Assembly: GCA_020852515.1 (NCBI GenBank)
Contig: JADZAS010000003.1
Span: forward strand, 1 to 64,000
Reading direction: 5' to 3'
Origin: Phycisphaerales bacterium
Lineage (GTDB): Bacteria > Planctomycetota > Phycisphaerae > Phycisphaerales > UBA5793
Length of the DNA stretch: 64,000 nucleotides
Shown here in pieces: positions 35,217 to 43,559 of the stretch. The notes beneath the pieces were generated by a model. It was not told the origin of the DNA, did not search any database, and worked only from the letters and a program-made list of their open reading frames with translations. The position numbers and the translations under genes are program-made. Numbering within the stretch: position 1 is the stretch's first letter; every line of letters begins with the position of its first letter.

Positions 35217-36026
35217 ATGTTTGCTTGCCCGACATCAACACGAAGTGCATCACGACTCATCGCCACCAGCGCCGTCGCGTTGGCCAGCCTGAGTCTGGCG
35301 GCCTCGCCTGTGCTGGCGCAGCACAGCGGCCACAATTCGGTGCCGAACGCCGCTCCCCACACCCAACCCCGGAACGATCCGGCCAAGGAGATCAAGTCCG
35401 ATCCCTACCCGCTCGACACTTGCCCCGTCTCCGGCGAGAAACTGGGCTCGATGGGGGAATCGATCGTGAAGGTGTACGACGGCCGCGAGGTGCGCTTCTG
35501 CTGCGGCGGCTGCGTCAAGAAGTTCGAAGCCGACAAGGAGGGCTACTGGAAAAAAGTTGACGAAGAGATCGTCAAGGCCCAGTTGCCCTTCTACCCGCTG
35601 ACGGATTGCCCGATCCGGGGCGGCAAACTCGGGTCCATGGGGGAGCCGGTCAACTACGTCTACAACAACCGCCTCGTGCGCTTCTGCTGCGAGGATTGCC
35701 TGCCCAAGTTCCTCAATGACCCGAAGCCGACGCTTGCCAAACTCGACGAGGCTGTACTGAAACAGCAGCGCGAGCACTACCCGATCGCCACCTGTCTGGT
35801 ATCGGGCGAGGCGTTCGGCGGCGACATGGGCGAGCCGATCGATCGCGTGTACAACAACCACCTCGTTCGCTTTTGCTGCAAGGGGTGCATCAAGGATTTT
35901 GAGAAGACGCCGGCGAGGTTCCTTGGCATCATTGATGAAGCGTGGAAGAAGCAGGGTGGAATGCCCGGCGAGGCCCACGCGGGGAACAAAGAGGGCCAAC
36001 ACGAGGGCGGGCACGGGGATCGCTGA
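35217..36026 (+). CDS. secreted protein with three tandem TRASH/YHS-like modules
   Basis: A 269-aa protein. Signal peptide: residues 1 to about 34, ending ASPVLAQ. Three repeated metal-binding modules follow, each of the form C-[PL]-[VI]-x-G...V-R-F-C-C-x-x-C. They are TCPVSGEKLG with VRFCCGGCVKKF, DCPIRGGKLG with VRFCCEDCLPKF, and TCLVSGEAFG with VRFCCKGCIKDF. The His-rich tail ends EGQHEGGHGDR. TRASH/YHS cysteines bind soft metals such as Cu or Ag. AAGGAG precedes the start. It probably acts as a periplasmic metal sponge. Confidence 0.88.
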   Translation: MFACPTSTRSASRLIATSAVALASLSLAASPVLAQHSGHNSVPNAAPHTQPRNDPAKEIKSDPYPLDTCPVSGEKLGSMGESIVKVYDGREVRFCCGGCVKKFEADKEGYWKKVDEEIVKAQLPFYPLTDCPIRGGKLGSMGEPVNYVYNNRLVRFCCEDCLPKFLNDPKPTLAKLDEAVLKQQREHYPIATCLVSGEAFGGDMGEPIDRVYNNHLVRFCCKGCIKDFEKTPARFLGIIDEAWKKQGGMPGEAHAGNKEGQHEGGHGDR

Positions 36027-36046
36027 TGACGCGCGGAGGTGTCGAG

Positions 36047-36889
36047 ATGAGAGTTCGATCGCACTGCTCTGCCGCGCTGATCAGCCTGGTGCTGCTCATG
36101 CAGGCCGCGATGGGGTCCAGCGCGCTGTGCGCGCTGGACCTCGATCCGGCGCAAACGTCAGATCCGCCTGCAGGCAACGCCATGTGCCCCGTGATCACTG
36201 ACGAGCCGATCGATCCGGAGATCTACTCTGAGTACCAGGGGCGCCGAGTGTACTTCTGTTGCCAGAAGTGCAAACGCCAGTTTGATCGTGGTCCTGAGCC
36301 GTTCATGGTCAACCTCGCGGCGCTTGACGTCGACGTGAACCACGAGCCGCTGAGCGACTCCCCGGTCGGAAGTACCGAGCAACCGGAGCAGCACCTCCAT
36401 GAGGAGGAGCATGCTGATGACTCGCATGACCTTGATCACGGCACCGGACTCTGGCCGACCCTGAAGTGGATCGGAAAGTTCCATCCCGCAACGGTTCACT
36501 TTCCGATCGGGTTGCTCCTCGCGGCGTTCATCGCCGAGTGCCTGTTCATCGCCACGCGCCGCCAGTGGTTTGATGAAGCGGGTCGCTTTTGTCTGTGGGG
36601 CGGCGCGATTGGGGCCGTGGTTGCCGCGCTACTTGGCTGGTTGTTCGGCGGCATTCAACTCGTAGACGAGGATTGGCTGCTCACCACTCACCGCTGGGCC
36701 GGGAGCGGAACGGCGCTCGTCTCCGTCATCGTGCTGGCGCTGAGCGAACGGCTGAGGTGGCGCCATCCCGGTATGAGCAGGGGATGGCTCCGCATGTCGC
36801 TTGCCGCCGTAGCGCTGCTGGCCGCCGCCGCCGGGTACTTTGGTGGAGCGCTCGTCTATGGCCTCAATCACTATTCGTGGTCATCATGA
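36047..36889 (+). CDS. YHS-like domain fused to DUF2231 membrane domain
   Basis: A 280-aa protein. After a signal or anchor segment comes a YHS/TRASH-like module, NAMCPVITDEPIDPEI and VYFCCQKCKRQF. A His/Asp/Glu-rich linker follows (HEEEHADDSHDLDHG), then a DUF2231-type four-helix membrane domain starting WIGKFHPATVHFPIGLLLAA. GGAGG precedes ATG at 36047, preferred to an ATG at 36026 that overlaps the previous stop. DUF2231 proteins sometimes carry heme-like histidines (HPATVHFP). It probably senses or relays redox or metal state. Confidence 0.85.
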   Translation: MRVRSHCSAALISLVLLMQAAMGSSALCALDLDPAQTSDPPAGNAMCPVITDEPIDPEIYSEYQGRRVYFCCQKCKRQFDRGPEPFMVNLAALDVDVNHEPLSDSPVGSTEQPEQHLHEEEHADDSHDLDHGTGLWPTLKWIGKFHPATVHFPIGLLLAAFIAECLFIATRRQWFDEAGRFCLWGGAIGAVVAALLGWLFGGIQLVDEDWLLTTHRWAGSGTALVSVIVLALSERLRWRHPGMSRGWLRMSLAAVALLAAAAGYFGGALVYGLNHYSWSS

Positions 36890-36905
36890 TCCAAGGAAGC
36901 CTGAA

Positions 36906-37583
36906 ATGCAACCTGCAAGAAACTTGTCTGTCTTCGTCTTGATCGGAATGACGCCGCAACCTGCCGGCGATGAGCAGCAGCCGGGGCACGAGCAAGGCCA
37001 GGATGACGCAGCGCAGACTCAGCCGGCCATGAACGGACAGAAGGATGGTGACCATGATTACGCCGCGGGGTCGGAAGAGCACGCGCCCTTCGGTACCGGG
37101 AGCGCCGAAGAGGATCACGACCACGCCACGCACGAGCACGGATCCGGCCCGCGTTGGCTGAACTGGTTAGGCCGCTTCCATCCGCCGATGACGACGTTCC
37201 CCATCGGCGACCTTATCGCCGGCGCTGTGGCGGAGGCACTGTTGCTGATCAGCCGCCGACCGGAATTCGACCATGTCGCTCGCTACTGCGTCGCCTTCGC
37301 GGCGGTGTCGGGGATCGTGGCCGGCATTCTCGGGTGGTTCTTCGCGGGCATCCGGTTCACCGACCCCGAGGCGCTCCTAGGCATCCACCGCTGGCTCGGC
37401 ACCGTGACCGTGCTCTGGTTAATTGTGCTGTTCTGGGTGAGCGAGCGGGCACGGCGACCTGCGCAGGCATGGGCTAAAGGCTGGTATCACTTCCTCCTGT
37501 TCGCCGGAACTGCGCTTGTGCTCACAACGGGTTTTTTCGGCGGCTCGATGGTGTACGGCCTAGACCACTTCGCTCGTTCCTGA
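36906..37583 (+). CDS. DUF2231 membrane protein with His-rich N-terminus
   Basis: A 225-aa relative of the preceding gene without the YHS module. The N-terminal region is His/Asp/Glu/Gln-rich (DHDHATHEHGSG), followed by the DUF2231 domain (LGRFHPPMTTFPIGDLIAGA) with four membrane helices. AAGGAAG precedes ATG at 36906. The tandem arrangement suggests duplication and a two-subunit membrane complex, which is an inference. Confidence 0.85.
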   Translation: MQPARNLSVFVLIGMTPQPAGDEQQPGHEQGQDDAAQTQPAMNGQKDGDHDYAAGSEEHAPFGTGSAEEDHDHATHEHGSGPRWLNWLGRFHPPMTTFPIGDLIAGAVAEALLLISRRPEFDHVARYCVAFAAVSGIVAGILGWFFAGIRFTDPEALLGIHRWLGTVTVLWLIVLFWVSERARRPAQAWAKGWYHFLLFAGTALVLTTGFFGGSMVYGLDHFARS

Positions 37584-37632
37584 ACGAACCGCCAAGGTTT
37601 ATCGAACGCACTCGCACCAACCGGAGGCTCTC

Positions 37633-38046
37633 ATGACCAAACCACTCTTGATCGCGACAATCCTGGCACTGGGCGGCTGCGCCGCGTCGTACACGGAACC
37701 GTCGCTTCCCGCCGATCATCCGGCGAGCGTCGCCGCAGAAGAGGCGCCTTTGCCCACACGTTGGACCACGCTGGATCTTGTGGCGGCGGATCCCCTGGGG
37801 CCGATGCCAGGCGAGCCCGCGATGGACCATGCCGGCCACGGTGCGGACGAGAAGGCCGCGCCGCCGCAGCCAGAGGCAGGCGAGCACAAACACGAGACGC
37901 CGCCCCCTGCGGCGACCGCAGGGGGCGCCGCGCCGGCGGTGTACTCATGCCCCATGCACCCCGAGGTGACCTCGGACAAACCCGATCAGCGCTGTCCCAA
38001 GTGCGGCATGAATCTTGAGAAGCATGACGGAGGGAAGCAGCCATGA
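37633..38046 (+). CDS. lipoprotein with heavy-metal-binding domain
   Basis: A 137-aa protein. A short signal ends in the lipobox ILALGGC. A low-complexity linker with HAGHGADE and EHKHETPP leads to a heavy-metal-binding domain, YSCPMHPEVTSDKPDQ, then CPKCGMNLEKHDG. This CPMHP...CPKCGM pattern is common in metal-efflux adaptors and P-type ATPases. The stop overlaps the next gene start by 4 nt. A likely periplasmic metal chaperone for the adjoining TolC. Confidence 0.88.
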   Translation: MTKPLLIATILALGGCAASYTEPSLPADHPASVAAEEAPLPTRWTTLDLVAADPLGPMPGEPAMDHAGHGADEKAAPPQPEAGEHKHETPPPAATAGGAAPAVYSCPMHPEVTSDKPDQRCPKCGMNLEKHDGGKQP

Positions 38047-39530
38047 GATCGAGGTGCCTTCTCGTCGTGCCCTTGGCGTCGACTCTGGCTCTGTCCTCAG
38101 GATTGTCAGGGTGCGCGAGCATGAAGCCGGGCCTGGGCTTTGATGACGTGCGGCAGGGCGCAAGCGATCGCACGGGAATGCGCGTCCACTGGAACAATGG
38201 GTCGCCCGAGGACAAGGAGGTCGCCGCTGCGGTGAGCGCCATGCTCGAAGAGGAACTGACCGCCGACGAAGCGGCTCAGATCGCGCTGCTCAACAACCGT
38301 GAACTCCAGGCTGTGTATGAGGAACTCAATCTCGCGCAGGCGGATTTGGTGCAGGCGGGCCTGCTCCGCAATCCCATACTGAGCGGCGAGGTCCGCTTTG
38401 GTGTCAACGAGGCCGGGACGGGTGCGGTCATCGACCTCACGCAGGACTTCGTGAGCCTGCTCTATATGCCGCTTCGCAAGGGACGGGCCGAGGCCGCTTT
38501 CGAGGCGGCCAAGCTCCGCGTGACGGCCGCGGTAGTGGATATGGCCGCCGAGGTGCGTGAGGCGTTCTACGAGTATCAGGCGGCGCAGCAGACGCGTGAG
38601 ATGCGGCAGACCGTAATGGAGGCGACGGCGGCCTCCTACGAACTGGCCAAGCGGCTCCGGGCGGCGGGGAACAACCGCGACCTTGACGTCACGAACGAGC
38701 GCGACCTGCACGAGCAGGCCAAGGTCGATCTTGCACTCGCGCAGGAGAATGTTGTGCTCGCGAGGGAGCGGCTCAATGCGCTCATGGGGCTGTGGGGCAA
38801 GCAGACGCAGTGGCGCGCGGCATCACGGCTCCCGGCTGTTCCCGATGAAGAGATGATGGCCGAGGGACTTGAACGGCGGGCCATCGAGGCGAGCCTGGAT
38901 CTCGGCGTCGCCCGCCGTGAGATCGAGATTGCGGCCCGGTCGATCGGTATCGCCAAGCCTTTCGGTTGGCTCACGGACATCGAGGTTGGCGCGGCGGCCG
39001 AGCGCGAGGTGGAGGGTGGCTGGTCCGTCGGGCCGTCGCTCTCGCTGCCCGTCCCGCTCTTTGACCAGGGACAGGGAGCGGTCAGCAAGGCGCAGGCCCA
39101 ACTGAGCCAGGCGCGCGCGCACTACCATGCGCGCGCGGTGGAAGTCCGCTCCCGAGCGCGGGCGGCGCACAGCATTGTGGTTTCCTCACGCGACCGCGCC
39201 AGATACTACGAACAGATCATCCTGCCGCTTCGACAGCAGCTCGTGGAGCAGACCCAGCTCCAATACAACGCGATGCAGGTCTCGGCGTTCCAGTTGCTCG
39301 AGGCGAAGCGCAACCAGATCGCCGGTGGGGCCGACTACATCGAGTCGCTCCGCGACTACTGGGTCGCCCGCACCAGACTTGAGCAGATTCTGAGCGGACG
39401 TCTGACGGCGTTCGAAGGCACCGGGGCGGCGGCGGCCAGCGCCACGCCGCACACCGGGATCGGCGAAGAAGCCGCTCGCCCACTCCAGCACCGCCACACC
39501 GGCACCCGCCCCGTCGCCAGTCCCGAGTAA
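38043..39530 (+). CDS. TolC-family outer-membrane efflux protein (orphan)
   Basis: A 495-aa protein with lipobox SSGLSGC and duplicated helical TolC repeats: LTADEAAQIALLNNRELQAV and RERLNALMGLWGKQTQ, then SVGPSLSLPVPLFDQGQGAV. No RND pump or adaptor lies next to it. It may pair with the czcA/czcB operon at 24-29 kb or serve the copper ATPase and oxidase. The His-containing tail is HRHTGTRPVASPE. Confidence 0.9.
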   Translation: MRSRCLLVVPLASTLALSSGLSGCASMKPGLGFDDVRQGASDRTGMRVHWNNGSPEDKEVAAAVSAMLEEELTADEAAQIALLNNRELQAVYEELNLAQADLVQAGLLRNPILSGEVRFGVNEAGTGAVIDLTQDFVSLLYMPLRKGRAEAAFEAAKLRVTAAVVDMAAEVREAFYEYQAAQQTREMRQTVMEATAASYELAKRLRAAGNNRDLDVTNERDLHEQAKVDLALAQENVVLARERLNALMGLWGKQTQWRAASRLPAVPDEEMMAEGLERRAIEASLDLGVARREIEIAARSIGIAKPFGWLTDIEVGAAAEREVEGGWSVGPSLSLPVPLFDQGQGAVSKAQAQLSQARAHYHARAVEVRSRARAAHSIVVSSRDRARYYEQIILPLRQQLVEQTQLQYNAMQVSAFQLLEAKRNQIAGGADYIESLRDYWVARTRLEQILSGRLTAFEGTGAAAASATPHTGIGEEAARPLQHRHTGTRPVASPE

Positions 39531-39553
39531 TTCATCCTCAGCGAGGCTCCCCC

Positions 39554-41104
39554 ATGAGCACCAAGATAACCGCAGACGCAGGACACACGCAACGCACTTT
39601 GACGCGCCGCGACGTGCTCGCCACGAGCGCATTGGCGGGCAGCGCGATGCTCCTCGCCGGGCGAGCCGGCGCACAGCCGCCACAGCCCGACCCCAACCAA
39701 TCGGAGCCGGCCCCACCCCAGCCCGACAAAGACTTCAAGTCCAAGGAGGACAACCCGGCGCGCGAAAACGTGCCGCCCGGCCACGAGCACTTTCCGCCCG
39801 GCGAACCAGGGAAGGACTACACGCCGGTCGTCGTCCCCAACGGCTGGACACTCCCGTACAAGGTGGTGGACGGCGTCAAGGTCTTTCACCTCGTCGCGGA
39901 GGAGGTCGAGCACGAGTTCGCGCCCGGGCTTAAGGCGACGTGCTGGGGGTACAACGGAGGCGTCCACGGGCCGGTGATCGAGGTGGTCGAGGGCGACCGT
40001 GTTCGCATCTTTGTCACCAACAAGCTCACCGCTCCCACCACGATCCACTGGCACGGCGTGCTCCTGCCCAGCGGCATGGACGGCGTCGGAGGACTCTCGC
40101 AGAAGGCGATCCTGCCGGGCGAAACGTTCATGTACGAGTTCACGCTCGTGCAGCATGGCACGCTCATGTACCACAGCCACCACGATGAGATGACCCAGAT
40201 GGGCCTGGGCCTGACCGGCATGTTTGTCATCCACCCGCGCAATCCCAAGGGCCCTCGCCCTGACCGGGACTTTGTCCTCTTACTGCACGAGTGGAAGATC
40301 GACGTCGGCGCCAAGCGGCCCGACCCGAACGAAATGACCGACTTCAACATCCTGACCTTCAACGCCAAGGCGTTCCCGGGCACGCAACCGCTGATCGCCA
40401 AGCGTGGGGACCGGATTCGCATTCGCATCGGCAATCTCAGCGCAATGAGCCACCATCCGATCCATCTGCATGGGTACTACTTCATGATCACCGAGACTGA
40501 TGGCGGCACGATCCCCGATGCCGGACAGTGGCCCGAGACCACGGTGCTCCTTCCCGTCGGAAGCACCCGCACCGTCGAGTTCACGGCTGACAACCCGGGC
40601 GACTGGGCCATGCACTGTCACATGACCCATCACCTCATGAACCAGATGGGAGAGGGGCTGCCAAACATGATCGGGGTCGATACCCGTGGCTTGGACAAGC
40701 AGGTTCGCAACCTCCTCCCCGACTACATGGCGATGGGACAGACGGGCATGGGTGACATGGGCACCATGGGCATGAAGGTTCCCGACAACAGCATTCCGAT
40801 GCTCGGCGCGATCGGTCCCAAGGACGAGATCACGATGGGCGGGATGTTCACGATCCTCAAGGTGCGAGAAACCCTCTCGAACTACGACGAGGATCCCGGC
40901 TGGTACGCCGATCCGCCGGGCACGCTCGCTTCGCTCGCTGCGGCCGAAGCACTCCGACAGAACAGCGTGGCGAACGACGGGAGCACTGCGCCCAGAGCGA
41001 CTGCCGAGGCGATGCGGTCGTGGCCACAGGCAGATCCTGGACGGCTGCACACGCCGTCCGAGAGTCACCGCAATCATGGCAGTCACGATGGAGGTGGGCG
41101 ATGA
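39554..41104 (+). CDS. multicopper oxidase, Tat-exported
   Basis: A 516-aa enzyme. The Tat signal is TLTRRDVLATSALAGSAM. Copper motifs are HWHG (about 165), YHSHHDEM (about 206), HHPIHLHG (about 299) and HCHMTHHLM (about 354), which fit types 1-3. A Met-rich C-terminal segment (MGQTGMGDMGTMGMK) resembles copper-binding tails of CopA/CueO-like enzymes. It probably oxidises Cu(I) to Cu(II) in the periplasm. It overlaps the copZ-like gene by 4 nt. Confidence 0.93.
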   Translation: MSTKITADAGHTQRTLTRRDVLATSALAGSAMLLAGRAGAQPPQPDPNQSEPAPPQPDKDFKSKEDNPARENVPPGHEHFPPGEPGKDYTPVVVPNGWTLPYKVVDGVKVFHLVAEEVEHEFAPGLKATCWGYNGGVHGPVIEVVEGDRVRIFVTNKLTAPTTIHWHGVLLPSGMDGVGGLSQKAILPGETFMYEFTLVQHGTLMYHSHHDEMTQMGLGLTGMFVIHPRNPKGPRPDRDFVLLLHEWKIDVGAKRPDPNEMTDFNILTFNAKAFPGTQPLIAKRGDRIRIRIGNLSAMSHHPIHLHGYYFMITETDGGTIPDAGQWPETTVLLPVGSTRTVEFTADNPGDWAMHCHMTHHLMNQMGEGLPNMIGVDTRGLDKQVRNLLPDYMAMGQTGMGDMGTMGMKVPDNSIPMLGAIGPKDEITMGGMFTILKVRETLSNYDEDPGWYADPPGTLASLAAAEALRQNSVANDGSTAPRATAEAMRSWPQADPGRLHTPSESHRNHGSHDGGGR

Positions 41105-41334
41105 GAACAACACTTGTGATCGAAGGCATGCGCTGCGCCGGCTGCGCTGGCAACGTCGAAGGAGCTCTGCGGCACGTGAAAGGCGTTGAGGGTGTGCAGG
41201 TCAGCCTGGAAAACAAGCGCGCGATTGTCATGCACGCCAGCGCCGTTACGCCGGAATCGCTGGCCGCTACCGTCAACAACATCGGCTACAGGGCCAACAT
41301 TGCGCCCGGCGGTCAGCAGGAGATACGCCGATGA
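41101..41334 (+). CDS. copZ: CopZ-type HMA metal chaperone
   Basis: A 77-aa single heavy-metal-associated domain with the ligand loop GMRCAGCAGNVE (M-x-C-x-x-C) and the usual beta-alpha-beta-beta-alpha-beta pattern. It overlaps the stop of the multicopper oxidase and the start of the next gene. It probably delivers Cu(I) to the P-type ATPase coded 2.4 kb downstream. Confidence 0.92.
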   Translation: MRTTLVIEGMRCAGCAGNVEGALRHVKGVEGVQVSLENKRAIVMHASAVTPESLAATVNNIGYRANIAPGGQQEIRR

Positions 41335-41549
41335 CGAAGCAACACGCGGACTCGCCACAGAGCAGCGCACATCGTCAGAACGACACTCACTACATCCGCC
41401 TGATGTTGATGGCCGCGAGGACGAGCATGATGGACCAAATGATGGGCGGCATGGGCGGAGGCGGAATGTACTGGCACCCACCCGGCACCGTAGCGAGCCC
41501 GGCGACGCAGCAGGAACTCGCTCGCGATGGAGTTGGTAATACAGGTTGA
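41331..41549 (+). CDS. small Met/Gly-rich protein
   Basis: This 72-aa protein contains MLMAARTSMMDQMMGGMGGG, a methionine-rich motif suited to Cu(I) or Ag(I). It overlaps the copZ stop by 4 nt (ATGA). No other motif is present. It could be a cytoplasmic or membrane-associated copper buffer. Confidence 0.6.
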   Translation: MTKQHADSPQSSAHRQNDTHYIRLMLMAARTSMMDQMMGGMGGGGMYWHPPGTVASPATQQELARDGVGNTG

Positions 41550-41573
41550 CACCTCCTGAGGAGCACCTGAAGC

Positions 41574-43073
41574 ATGGACGACGCAGCGACCCTTCGAGTC
41601 AGGCCTTCGACCGTCATTCGGTCGGCGGGGCACGCGCCGAAGCACCCGCCCCTCCGCAGGATCGCGGAGTGGTTCGGGCGGCGGACGCTGCGGACACAAC
41701 TGCTCCTCGTGGTCAACCTGATTGTCGGCACGGGGTTGATCACGTTTCTCTGCCTCGATTACCGACAGGGCGTGCGCTCCGCCATTCATGCCAAGATTGC
41801 CTCGCTTTCGGATGAGGCGAGGGCGATTGCCGTAGCGATTGAACCGCTTGAGCAGGTTGGCCCAGGCGCAGTTCAGCGTCACATCGATGCCGTTTGCACC
41901 GCGATGGACCAAACAGAATCTCCCGGCCACTCGATCGAGGTGCGTCTCGGAGATCGTTTGCTGCTATCTCATCCGTCTTTGCATGGAGAATCCCACGATC
42001 CCGACGTTGCGGAAGGCGAGTCAAGAGTGGTCGGTCAGGCGTCCTTGAACGACGTGCAAGTGGCTGTTTCGGAGCGGACATCGGGGGCCGTTCGCAGGAC
42101 GCAACGTGAGGCGGTGCTTCGAGCATCGATCATTGCCGCATCGGCCCTCGTCGGCGCCGGACTGATTAATCTGTTGCTCCTTCGTTTGGTCAACGCGCCG
42201 ATTCGCGATCTGACGACATTCGTGCGCGGAGTTGGTCGCGGCGAATTCGGATTGTCCTTGAATACGGGCGGGAGCGCCGAACTGACCTACCTGGCAAACG
42301 AAGTCTCCGCCATGAGCCGCGAACTCGCCCGGCGCGAGAGAGACCGTCAGCGTCAACTCAGCCGCGCTCGACAACTTCAAAATCACCTCATGTCGGGCAA
42401 GAACGCCAATTGTCACCGTTGGTCCGCCACGGCATTCCAGCCGGCCGACGAAGTTGCGGGCGACTTTGCCGAGATCATGGATCTCGACGACGGCTCGGTG
42501 CTGATTTGCCTGGCGGATGTCTCCGGTCACGGCATTGCCGCCGCGATGGGCGCCGCCATGGTCAAGGCGCTACTGCTCTCACTCGACCTGTCAAGGCGGA
42601 CGCCGGCGGACCTGCTGAACCAGATGAATGCCCGCTATCTCGACGCGAGTCTTCCCGATGACTTTGTCTCCATGATTGTCGTTCGCATCAGCGCGGCGAG
42701 GGATGCCGCCACCTATGCGAGCGCGGGTCACGAGACCTGCTACATTCGCCGACACGTTGGCCAGGTGATGGAACTGCGATCGACGGGAACTCTGTTGGGC
42801 ATGTGTGACGATGCGGATTGTCAGGATGCCACGGTGCCCATGATGGCCGGCGACACCATCGTTCTGGTCTCCGATGGGGTGTCGGAAGCGATGAATGAGA
42901 ACGGCGACCTTTACGGCCGGCCCAGGCTTGTCGAACTGATTGCCGCCTCTTCCTCGCACACGCCAGAACAATTGGTCACGCAGATCTGTGATGATGTGGA
43001 GCGCCACCGTCGATCTGCCCGCCGCGCAGATGATATGACCATCGTAGCGTTCACGATCGATTCTCAGAATTGA
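41574..43073 (+). CDS. HAMP-SpoIIE membrane phosphatase sensor
   Basis: A 499-aa protein. Two membrane segments (LLLVVNLIVGTGLITFLCLD, about residue 45; ASIIAASALVGAGLINLLLL, about 190) bracket a periplasmic sensor region. A HAMP linker is followed by a SpoIIE/PP2C phosphatase domain (about 280-495) with GDFAEIMDLDDGSVLICLAD, VSGHGIAAAMG and DTIVLVSDGVSEA. Such enzymes usually act on anti-sigma antagonists. This suggests a partner-switching signal for the metal island, but no partner is coded here. Confidence 0.9.
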   Translation: MDDAATLRVRPSTVIRSAGHAPKHPPLRRIAEWFGRRTLRTQLLLVVNLIVGTGLITFLCLDYRQGVRSAIHAKIASLSDEARAIAVAIEPLEQVGPGAVQRHIDAVCTAMDQTESPGHSIEVRLGDRLLLSHPSLHGESHDPDVAEGESRVVGQASLNDVQVAVSERTSGAVRRTQREAVLRASIIAASALVGAGLINLLLLRLVNAPIRDLTTFVRGVGRGEFGLSLNTGGSAELTYLANEVSAMSRELARRERDRQRQLSRARQLQNHLMSGKNANCHRWSATAFQPADEVAGDFAEIMDLDDGSVLICLADVSGHGIAAAMGAAMVKALLLSLDLSRRTPADLLNQMNARYLDASLPDDFVSMIVVRISAARDAATYASAGHETCYIRRHVGQVMELRSTGTLLGMCDDADCQDATVPMMAGDTIVLVSDGVSEAMNENGDLYGRPRLVELIAASSSHTPEQLVTQICDDVERHRRSARRADDMTIVAFTIDSQN

Positions 43074-43082
43074 GGCGCACCC

Positions 43083-43292
43083 ATGAGGCACTCTCTCGTT
43101 CATCTGCTCGGATGCCTTTTGCCCTTGCTCGTGATTTTCCTCTTGCCCCTTTTCGGACTCGGCGGGGGAGCCGCTTTGTTTCTTGTGATCGTGCTGATGT
43201 TTGCGTGCCACCTGTTCATGATGCGCGGGCACGCACATGGCGATGATGCTCAACCCACTTCGCAAGGAGGTCGCTCGCATGAAAGCCATTGA
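43083..43292 (+). CDS. small membrane protein with His-rich tail
   Basis: This 69-aa protein has two hydrophobic helices (LLGCLLPLLVIFLLPLFGLG and ALFLVIVLMFACHLFMM) and a tail HAHGDDAQPTSQGGRSHESH. It resembles DUF2933-type proteins that occur near copper genes. Overlap with the next gene supports co-translation. Confidence 0.65.
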   Translation: MRHSLVHLLGCLLPLLVIFLLPLFGLGGGAALFLVIVLMFACHLFMMRGHAHGDDAQPTSQGGRSHESH

Positions 43293-43557
43293 CGTCAGGC
43301 GGGCAGGTTTCGCCCTGGGATCCGCGTGCGGCCTGTTCTACATCGGCTGCGTCTTTGTGATGCTCACATCGCCCCACGATGCCGTGGTCCGGTTCTTCAA
43401 TAGCATCCTGCACGGCTGGAATGTCGAGCCCATCATGCGCTGGGACATGCCATGGTGGGAGGCGGCGATCGGCGTGGTCGAGATCACTATTCTCGGCTGG
43501 CTCTTCGGCGCGATGGTGGCGGCGCTCTACAACATCAGTGTGCGACTGTGGAGATGA
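43279..43557 (+). CDS. DUF5676-like membrane protein
   Basis: A 92-aa protein with two membrane helices (ALGSACGLFYIGCVFVMLTS; AAIGVVEITILGWLFGAMVA) and WDMPWWEA between them. AAGGAGG precedes ATG at 43279, inside the previous gene. Its location between a copper-type DUF2933 gene and the P1B ATPase matches known metal clusters. The function is unknown. Confidence 0.75.
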   Translation: MKAIDVRRAGFALGSACGLFYIGCVFVMLTSPHDAVVRFFNSILHGWNVEPIMRWDMPWWEAAIGVVEITILGWLFGAMVAALYNISVRLWR

Positions 43558-43559
43558 AC

